DNA of 64,000 nt from Pseudomonadota bacterium (lineage in GTDB: Bacteria > Pseudomonadota > Gammaproteobacteria > Burkholderiales > Usitatibacteraceae), in the NCBI GenBank assembly GCA_029781595.1, contig JAKOWJ010000351.1, positions 19,045 through 83,044 on the forward strand, in the 5' to 3' direction. The position numbers and the translations under genes are program-made. Positions 58,500-64,000 of the stretch are shown piece after piece. Numbering within the stretch: position 1 is the first letter of the stretch; the number at the start of each line of letters is the position of its first letter. A model generated the notes under the pieces. The model was not told the DNA's origin. It did no database searches and saw only the letters and a program-made list of their open reading frames with translations.

Positions 58500-59963
58500 T
58501 CACAGGGGAAGAAGGGCGAGGTCGGCCGGCGGGATGCCGGCGCCGAGGAGCTCGAACTCCGCGGCCCGCACGAAGCTCTCGGGGCCCGCCACGTAGATCT
58601 CGGCGCGGCCGAAGTCGTCCCGGTCGCGCAGCGCGGCGACCATCGCCGCGGCGCCGGCGGCCGGGTCCGCGTCGCAGAAGGGCAGCCAGTCGAATCCGTC
58701 CAGGGCCTCGGCCCACGCGCGGCACTGGTTGGCGAGGTAGTGGCCCGCCGGGCGGCTCGCGAGCCAGGCCAGCGCGAAGGCGGGCGAGGCGTCCGCCGAC
58801 AGCGCGTATTCCACCAGGCTCTTCACGGGCGCGAAGCCGAGGCCGGCGGCGAGGAAATGCAGGGGACGGCCGGGCTCCCCGCGCAGCACGAACGCGCCTT
58901 CCGGCCCGACCACCGTCACGCGCTCGCCCGGGCGCAGGGCGCCCGAGAACAGCTTTTGCGCGAACGGGTCGCCGTCGTCGCGCGCCACGTGGAAGTGCAG
59001 GTTGCGGTCGTCGCAGGGGCAGCTCGCGATCGGGTAGGTGCCATGCACGTCCCCGGATGGCTCGGCGGCGCCCAGGCTCGCGAGCTGCCCGGCGAGGAAG
59101 CGCAGGCGGTTCGAGCGCGGCGTCTGCAGGTGCAGCAGGCGCGTGTCCTCGCCCAGCGCCGAGACGGCGCGCACGGTCGTCACGATCTCCTGGCGCGGGA
59201 TGTCCTCGGGGCCGGAGGCCTCCAGGGTCTCGATGCGCAGGTCCGTCACCGCCGAGTAGGCGCACATGAGCACGTGGCCCTGGCTGCGCTCGGCCTCGGT
59301 GAGCGGGAAGTCGTGCGTGCGGATGCGCTGCACCTCCCCGTCGACGACGCGCGCCCGGCACAGGCCGCAGGTGCCGTTGCCGCAGCCGTAGGGCAGGCGC
59401 AGCCCCGCCTTGAGGCCGGCCTGCAGGATCGAGTCGTGGCCCTCGATCTCGAACTCGTGGCCGCTGGGGCGGACCTCGACGCGGGGCGTCATGACGCGCA
59501 GGGCGTCGTCGATCGCCGCGAAGGCGTCGGCGTCCTCGCCCGCGAGCACGCGCCCGAGGCCGTCCGACAGCGCGGCGAGCGCGGGAGCCTGCGCCGGGTG
59601 GCCGCCGAAGTCCGCGCGCAGGCGCGATTCCAGTTCCTCGACGAGCCGGTGGTAGCGCTGGACGGTGCGCCGCAGCTCGGCGAGCTCCAGGCCCCGCGCG
59701 AACAGGCGCTGCGCCAGCACTTCCTGCGACGGGAGCATGCGTTCGCGGACGCGGCGGCCAAACGACTCCTCCTTGATGCGATTGACCCACTCGAGCGCGC
59801 CGGACCCCTCGATCTCGGCGAGCGGGAAGGCGCGGCGCAACTCCCCGGCCTCGATCATCCCCTCCGAGGTCGCGAGGCGGCCTTCGCGGATCATCTTCTG
59901 CAGCGTGCTGCGGTGCACGCCGACCAGATGGGCCGCCCTGGACAGCGACAGCCGATGGGACAC
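58500..59963 (-). CDS. HTH-[2Fe-2S]-flavin reductase fusion protein
   Basis: This 487-residue protein joins an N-terminal excisionase/MerR-like helix-turn-helix (residues 5-45, LSRAAHLVGVHRSTLQKMIREGRL), a helical linker with a coiled coil (50-165), a plant-type [2Fe-2S] ferredoxin domain with C194, C199, C202 and C234, and an FNR-like reductase (about 260-487). The NAD site reads AAGLGFAPVKS and the C-terminal GPESFV matches. The FAD motif is GTYPIAS (Y310) where RxYS is usual, so the arginine is missing. GTG 59963 has GGAGG upstream. It could be a redox-controlled DNA-binding protein or an enzyme with a regulatory head; homologues were not searched. Confidence 0.85.
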   Translation of the reverse strand: MSHRLSLSRAAHLVGVHRSTLQKMIREGRLATSEGMIEAGELRRAFPLAEIEGSGALEWVNRIKEESFGRRVRERMLPSQEVLAQRLFARGLELAELRRTVQRYHRLVEELESRLRADFGGHPAQAPALAALSDGLGRVLAGEDADAFAAIDDALRVMTPRVEVRPSGHEFEIEGHDSILQAGLKAGLRLPYGCGNGTCGLCRARVVDGEVQRIRTHDFPLTEAERSQGHVLMCAYSAVTDLRIETLEASGPEDIPRQEIVTTVRAVSALGEDTRLLHLQTPRSNRLRFLAGQLASLGAAEPSGDVHGTYPIASCPCDDRNLHFHVARDDGDPFAQKLFSGALRPGERVTVVGPEGAFVLRGEPGRPLHFLAAGLGFAPVKSLVEYALSADASPAFALAWLASRPAGHYLANQCRAWAEALDGFDWLPFCDADPAAGAAAMVAALRDRDDFGRAEIYVAGPESFVRAAEFELLGAGIPPADLALLPL

Positions 59964-60055
59964 GGGGGCCTCCGGGAGGTTTCGCTTGACGCCTCGGCCG
60001 AGTGTAACCGAGGTCCCCCGGGCGCCGGCATCGCCCGATGCGTTGCGCTACATTA

Positions 60056-60104
60056 CCCATGTGGGGGGTGGGGAATCCCCCCAAGACGGGTATAGACCCC
60101 CCCC
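60056..60104. promoter_or_regulatory. G/C-tract repeats before tusA and the divergent fusion gene
   Basis: CCCA-TG-TGGG at 60056-60065 is the same as at 48465. It is followed by GGGG-AAT-CCCC within 60070-60080 and GGGT-ATAG-ACCC at 60088-60099, the latter containing a TATAGA that could be the tusA -10. The region lies between the divergent operons and is likely to control both. Confidence 0.45.
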
Positions 60105-60191
60105 GGCCGGTCCGCGACAGTGCGGAACCCGGCGGGACGGACGGGACGCGGGCGCGTGCCCGTCCGCGCCAACGAAGACAGGAGAAAGACC

Positions 60192-60419
60192 ATGGATTTC
60201 AACAAGGAACTGGACGCGCGCGGGCTCAACTGCCCGCTGCCCATCCTCAAGACGAAGAAGGCCCTGGGCGAGCTCGCCGCCGGCCAGGTGCTCAAGGTCG
60301 TGTCGACCGACGCCGGGTCCGTGAAGGACATGGAGGCGTTCGCCAAGCAGACGGGCAACGAGCTCCTCGCCTCGCAGGACCAGGGCAAGGAATACGTGTT
60401 CTTCCTCAAGAAGAAATAG
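60192..60419 (+). CDS. tusA: Sulfur carrier protein TusA
   Basis: This 75-residue protein has the CPLP motif (C14 to P17) of the TusA/SirA family in LNCPLPILKTKKAL. Cys14 carries persulfide to DsrE-type proteins or to MnmA. ATG 60192 follows AGGAGA. It begins an operon with dsrE2 and an FadL-type gene, a set known from bacteria that oxidise sulfur in the cytoplasm. Confidence 0.95.
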   Translation: MDFNKELDARGLNCPLPILKTKKALGELAAGQVLKVVSTDAGSVKDMEAFAKQTGNELLASQDQGKEYVFFLKKK

Positions 60420-60428
60420 GGAGTCCCC

Positions 60429-60899
60429 GTGAGCGGCAAGAAGCTGGCGATCATCGCCACCAAGGGCACGCTGGACATGGCGTACCCGCCCTTCATCCTC
60501 GCCTCGACGGCGGCCGCGCTCGACTACGAGGTGCAGATCTTCTTCACCTTCTACGGGCTCACGCTGCTGCGCAAGGACCTCTCGGGCGTGAAGATCAGCC
60601 CGCTGGCCAACCCGGCGATGCCGATGCCCGTGCCGATGCCGGTGCTGGTTTCCGCGCTGCCGGGCATGGAGTCGATGGCCACGATGATGATGAAGGACAA
60701 GATCAAGAAGAAGGGCGTGGCCTCCATCGAGGACCTGCGCACCGCCTGCCTGGAGTCGGGCGTGAAGTTCATCGGCTGCGAGATGACCGTGGACCTCTTC
60801 GACTTCAAGCGGGAGGACTTCATCGAGGGCATCGAGTACGGCGGGGCCTCGACGTTCTTCGAGTTCGCGGGCAACACCGACATCTGCCTTTTCATCTGA
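60429..60899 (+). CDS. DsrE2-like sulfurtransferase
   Basis: This 156-residue DsrE/DsrF/DrsH-family protein has MSGKKLAIIATKGTLDMAYPPFILASTAAALDYE-type beta-alpha start, a Met/Pro-rich loop (65-85, PMPMPVPMPVL) that may insert in the membrane, and Cys107 and Cys117 in RTACLESGVKFIGCEM, the conserved pair of DsrE2. It accepts sulfur from TusA. GTG 60429 follows tusA by nine bases. Confidence 0.9.
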   Translation: MSGKKLAIIATKGTLDMAYPPFILASTAAALDYEVQIFFTFYGLTLLRKDLSGVKISPLANPAMPMPVPMPVLVSALPGMESMATMMMKDKIKKKGVASIEDLRTACLESGVKFIGCEMTVDLFDFKREDFIEGIEYGGASTFFEFAGNTDICLFI

Positions 60900-60948
60900 T
60901 CGCGCCGACCGCAGAGCGCGACAACCACTAGCGGAGGTAACACCTGCC

Positions 60949-62235
60949 ATGAAGACCGGAAAGAGCGCGATTCGACTGACGCTGGCCGCGGCCTGCGCGC
61001 TGCCCCTGGCGGCGATGGCCACCGACGGGTACTTCTCGCACGGGTACGGCATGAAGGGCAAGGGCATGGCGGGCGCGTCGACCGCGATGGCCGCCGACGC
61101 CATGGGCGGGGCCAACAACCCCGCGAGCATGGTCTGGGTGGGCGACCGCATCGACGGGGGCGTGGATCTCTTCAGCCCGCGACGCAGCGTCAAGCGCGAG
61201 GGCAGCGCGTTCGGCATGCTCGATTTCTCCGTGGACAGCGACAGCACCCTCTTCGCCATCCCCGAGTTCGGCTACAACCGCATGATGTCGCCCAACTGGT
61301 CGGCCGGCGTGACGGTCTACGGCAACGGCGGCATGAACACCGACTTCGCGGGCGGGCAGCTCAACTGCACCGCGTTCGGCGGGCCCCCGTCCGCCAACGG
61401 CCTGTGCGGCCTGGGCCGGCTGGGCGTGGACCTGAGCCAGCTCATCGTCGCGCCGACCGCCGCGTTCAAGATCGCGCCGGGCCACTCGCTCGGCATCTCC
61501 CCGCTCCTGGGCTACCAGCGCTTCCGCATCCAGGGCGTGCACCTCTTCACGCAGCTCTCGCAGGCGCCCGACAGCGTGACCGACCGCGGCTACGACAGCG
61601 CGACCGGGTTCGGCGTGCGAGTGGGCTACATGGGCCGGATCGCGCCGAACGTCACCATCGGCGCGACGTACTCGTCGAAGATCAAGATGGGCGAGTTTGA
61701 CAAGTACAAGGGCCTGTTCGCCGAGAACGGCGACTTCGACCTGCCGGAGAACTACACCTTCGGCATCGCCTTCAAGCCGAGCGACGCCTGGCTCGTGTCC
61801 TTCGACTTCAAGAAGATCAACTACTCGTCGGTCTTCTCGGTGGGCAACGCCAGCACCAACCAGGCGCCGCTGGGCTCGACCAACGGCCCCGGCTTCGGCT
61901 GGCGCGACGTGAAGGTGATCAAGCTGGGGGCGGAGGACCAGGTGAACCCGCTGCTGGTCGTGCGTGCCGGCTACGGCCACACGTACAACCCGATCATCCC
62001 GCGCGACGTGACCTTCAACATCCTCGCGCCGGGTGTGGTGCAGGACCACTACACGCTCGGCTTCACCTACCAGGTCGGCCACGGCAACGAGATCACGGGC
62101 GCCTACATGCACGCCAAGCGCAACACGGTCTCGGGCCCGTCGTTCTTCAACGCCTTCGCGCCCGGCATGGGCGGGAGCGAATCGATCGAGATGTACCAGA
62201 ACTCCCTGGGCATCGCCTGGGGCAAGCGCTGGTAG
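60949..62235 (+). CDS. FadL/OmpP1-family outer-membrane porin
   Basis: This 428-residue protein has a signal peptide (cut after AMA near residue 24) and a 14-strand barrel of the FadL family, with TDGYFSHGYGMKGKGMAGASTA at the mature N-terminus (the plug) and a C-terminal aromatic SLGIAWGKRW. FadL-type channels take up hydrophobic compounds; beside tusA-dsrE2 it may admit elemental sulfur or other hydrophobic sulfur compounds (inference). It is the last gene of its operon. Confidence 0.88.
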   Translation: MKTGKSAIRLTLAAACALPLAAMATDGYFSHGYGMKGKGMAGASTAMAADAMGGANNPASMVWVGDRIDGGVDLFSPRRSVKREGSAFGMLDFSVDSDSTLFAIPEFGYNRMMSPNWSAGVTVYGNGGMNTDFAGGQLNCTAFGGPPSANGLCGLGRLGVDLSQLIVAPTAAFKIAPGHSLGISPLLGYQRFRIQGVHLFTQLSQAPDSVTDRGYDSATGFGVRVGYMGRIAPNVTIGATYSSKIKMGEFDKYKGLFAENGDFDLPENYTFGIAFKPSDAWLVSFDFKKINYSSVFSVGNASTNQAPLGSTNGPGFGWRDVKVIKLGAEDQVNPLLVVRAGYGHTYNPIIPRDVTFNILAPGVVQDHYTLGFTYQVGHGNEITGAYMHAKRNTVSGPSFFNAFAPGMGGSESIEMYQNSLGIAWGKRW

Positions 62236-62241
62236 CCTGAA

Positions 62242-62259
62242 GCCGCCCGCGGGGGCGGC
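62242..62259. terminator. Hairpin between convergent fadL-type and dioxygenase genes
   Basis: GCCGCCC at 62242-62248 and GGGCGGC at 62253-62259 form a short stem with GCGG loop. There is no T-tract, so termination strength is uncertain. Confidence 0.35.
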
Positions 62260-62262
62260 CGG

Positions 62263-63180
62263 TCACGCGCCGGCCGCCTCCGTCCAGGCCCCCCCAGTGC
62301 CGGCGATGCGCTCGACGTAGCGCGCCCGGTACAGCAGCCGCTCGCGGCCCGGCTCGTCCTCGAACGCGCTGCGCTCGTGCAGCACGTTGTTGCACACCAG
62401 CCCCATTCCCGGCGCGAGCCGCGTGCGCAGCACGCAGTCCGAATTCCCGTCCAGGATCTCCAGCAGGCGCGCGGCGGCCGCGCGCGTCGCGTCGTCGTCC
62501 CGCCACGCGATGCTGCGCGTGCGGGCCGTGTAGCGCATGTGCAGGTCGCCCGTGCCCGGCTCCACCGAGAAGACCGGTCCCACGGCCTCGGGGCGCGCCA
62601 CGCCGTCGTCGTCGGTGCGCGCCGGGATGGCGAGCGCGTCCTCGCGCATGAGCGCGGCGACGAGGGACGGATCGGCCTCCCGCAGCAGCAGGTAGGCGAG
62701 CTCGTGGTCGAGCAGGGCGGTGTCGCCCCCGCGGGCGGCGTCGCGCACGCAGTGCAGCAGCATCGCCCGGATTCGCAGCGCCGGCGGGTTGTAGTAGCCG
62801 TCGGTGTGCCAGCGGATGCGGTGCGTGGTGTAGGGGATGAATCCGGCGCCGGACTTGCGGGGGTCCACCGCGATGCTGGTGACGCCGTCCTCGTCGGAGA
62901 GGAAGTTCGCGTCCAGCGTGGCGAGCCCCAGCTGCTCGCCCACGCGGCGCACGATGGCCTTGTCGGGCCCGGTGACCGGGCTCGCGTAGATCGCCATGTT
63001 GTCGCGCCGGCAGCGCCGCACGAGCTCCGCGCGCTCGGTGGCCGTGAGGGCGCGCGGGTCGCGGACCTCCACCACGAGCTCGTCCGCCGAGCGCGCCCGC
63101 GCCGCGAGCTTGCGGTCGCGCCAGCGCGCCCAGGCCTCGCCGTTCTCCAGGAAGAAGGGGGAGCGCACGGGGGCGTTCAC
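62263..63180 (-). CDS. TauD/TfdA-family Fe(II)/2-oxoglutarate dioxygenase
   Basis: This 305-residue enzyme has the 2-His-1-carboxylate site: H125 and D127 in RWHTDGYY and H268 in NNVLHERSAF, and the 2-oxoglutarate arginine in RLLYRARYVERI. TauD-type enzymes hydroxylate and release sulfite from taurine or other sulfonates; related enzymes act on carnitine and 2,4-D. In this sulfur island a sulfonate substrate is plausible but not shown. It follows the 205-residue gene with a 22-base gap. Confidence 0.88.
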   Translation of the reverse strand: MNAPVRSPFFLENGEAWARWRDRKLAARARSADELVVEVRDPRALTATERAELVRRCRRDNMAIYASPVTGPDKAIVRRVGEQLGLATLDANFLSDEDGVTSIAVDPRKSGAGFIPYTTHRIRWHTDGYYNPPALRIRAMLLHCVRDAARGGDTALLDHELAYLLLREADPSLVAALMREDALAIPARTDDDGVARPEAVGPVFSVEPGTGDLHMRYTARTRSIAWRDDDATRAAAARLLEILDGNSDCVLRTRLAPGMGLVCNNVLHERSAFEDEPGRERLLYRARYVERIAGTGGAWTEAAGA

Positions 63181-63202
63181 GGGAAGGCGCCCTCGCGCGG
63201 GA

Positions 63203-63820
63203 TCATTCGCCGGCCGAAGCCGCGCGGCGACGGCGCGGGGCCTCGCCGAACAGGCCCGCCACGCTCTTCGTGATCGTCGCGGCCGCCTCCGGGCCCTCGA
63301 TCGCGATGACCTGGTCCCAGGTCCAGCGCCGGTCCTTCTCGGGCATGAGCTCCGCGAGCACCGTGGCGAAGTAGCGAAGGAAGGCGAAGTCCGGTCCCTC
63401 CGGCCCCCACCCGAACTCCGCGTACTCGGCCGTCCGGCGGTTGAGCAGGTCGACGAACGCGGCCTTGATGGCGGGCGGCTGCGCGTCGCCCAGCAGGCGC
63501 GAGCGGTTCTCGGCCAGCTCCTCGCCGACGCGGTTGGCCAGGACGGTCATGAACGCCGCGCGCCCCGCCTCGTCGTAGCGGGCGTGCACGAGGCGCCAGC
63601 AGCCCTGGATCGCGAACACCGCCGCCTCGGCGAGGAAGTCGAAGTACTGCGGGCCGGGGTCGATGTCGAAGTCCGCCCGGCGCATGCTCTTCAGCGCGTT
63701 CTGGGCCACGCGCCAGGCGATGAAGGCGAGGGCGGCGGCCATGTCCTCCGGCGTCCGCGGCCGTCCGGGCCGGAACCACTGGCTCTTGACGCGAAGGGGC
63801 GTGCGGCTGGCGGTGCTCAC
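63203..63820 (-). CDS. Uncharacterised 205-residue helical protein
   Basis: The protein is rich in alpha-helix and Trp/Arg, with SMRRADFDIDPGPQYFDFLAEAAVFAIQGCWRLVHARYDEAGR and FGWGPEGPDFAFLRYFATVLAELMPEKD segments. I do not recognise the family. GTG 63820 overlaps the stop of the TusA-like gene at the window edge (GTGA), so the two are coupled, and the dioxygenase follows. A role in sulfur metabolism is inferred from position only. Confidence 0.7.
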   Translation of the reverse strand: MSTASRTPLRVKSQWFRPGRPRTPEDMAAALAFIAWRVAQNALKSMRRADFDIDPGPQYFDFLAEAAVFAIQGCWRLVHARYDEAGRAAFMTVLANRVGEELAENRSRLLGDAQPPAIKAAFVDLLNRRTAEYAEFGWGPEGPDFAFLRYFATVLAELMPEKDRRWTWDQVIAIEGPEAAATITKSVAGLFGEAPRRRRAASAGE

Positions 63821-64000
63821 CGCTTGCGCAGGTAGAACTCGAAGGCGCTGGCGCCGGTGCCCACGGTGCTCAGCAGCTCGATCCCGGTGGCCTCGGCCCA
63901 GCCGGCGATGTCGTCGCGCACGCCCGGGCAGTCGCTCACGAGCTTGAGCACCTCGCCGGAGCGCATGCCCTTCAGGAGCTGGCGGGCCTCGACGATGGGG
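63817..64000 (-). CDS. Second TusA-family protein, N-terminal part outside window
   Basis: The visible 60 residues end in EFYLRKR and include the TusA C-terminal pattern VEARQLLKGMRSGEVLKLVSDCPGVRDDIAGWAEATG (shown in part). The CPxP motif would be just beyond the right edge. A cysteine in SDCPG is an extra, atypical place. It probably starts an operon with the 205-residue protein and the dioxygenase. Confidence 0.8.
   Translation of the reverse strand, partial: PIVEARQLLKGMRSGEVLKLVSDCPGVRDDIAGWAEATGIELLSTVGTGASAFEFYLRKR

Overview
The window is about 70 percent GC, densely packed, and reads as chromosomal DNA of a betaproteobacterium, most likely from the Burkholderiales or Rhodocyclales. 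The basis is the gene order and family content: sigma factor-DUF3619-DUF3106-RDD, ilvBHC-psd-pssA-leuA, clpSA with a eukaryotic-type icd, ruvCAB-ybgC-tolQRAB-pal-cpoB-queC, and an acetate regulon of CrbS/R type. A chemotrophic sulfur-oxidising lifestyle is suggested by flavocytochrome c, a SoeA-like molybdoenzyme, TauE and YedE transporters, a DsrC-family protein, two TusA proteins, DsrE2 and an FadL-like porin. No insertion sequence, prophage, CRISPR array or integrase was seen.

Layout. 1-1890: leftward pair of a CitE/HpcH-type lyase and a truncated acyl-CoA ligase. 2188-13676: acetate module with acs, a cNMP/CBS/nucleotidyltransferase protein, a DnaQ-like exonuclease, a symporter-histidine kinase (CrbS type), a lone receiver, a FixJ-type regulator (CrbR type), a DUF4212 protein and an acetate symporter. 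13726-16619: lptG, converging on a leftward ECF sigma-DUF3619-DUF3106-RDD operon. 16763-23789: branched-chain amino acid synthesis (ilvB, ilvH, ilvC, leuA with a probable leucine leader peptide), interrupted by phospholipid synthesis (psd, and pssA carrying an unusual ankyrin-repeat tail). 23863-31000: housekeeping genes (a ComEA-like HhH protein, bactofilin, purB, a GST, mnmA, a lysine/alanine-rich protein, rluE, icd, a cold shock protein). 31107-33691: clpS-clpA. 33879-35511: monohaem cytochrome c plus flavoprotein of a sulfide dehydrogenase. 35692-39692: ATP-grasp protein, GNAT, slmA, HerA-like ATPase. 39774-48457: yebC, ruvCAB, tol-pal and queC in one near-continuous rightward run. 48554-64000: sulfur island.

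How the sulfur island fits together. The rightward genes yedE, soeA-tauE-(SCP2-like)-(membrane)-(DsrC-like)-(membrane)-(unknown) are followed by five tightly overlapping leftward genes: a DNA-binding/[2Fe-2S]/flavin-reductase fusion, an S24 Ser-Lys protease without a DNA-binding domain, and 74-, 143- and 343-residue proteins. These are divergent from tusA-dsrE2-fadL. G/C-tract inverted repeats, of the general type bound by CsoR/CstR-family repressors, lie before yedE, soeA and tusA. The DsrC-like protein lacks both redox cysteines. The SoeA-like gene has no soeB or soeC beside it. I regard the five-gene leftward operon plus the cysteine-free DsrC as the best candidate for an undescribed system, possibly a redox-sensing control circuit for cytoplasmic sulfur oxidation; that role is inference only.
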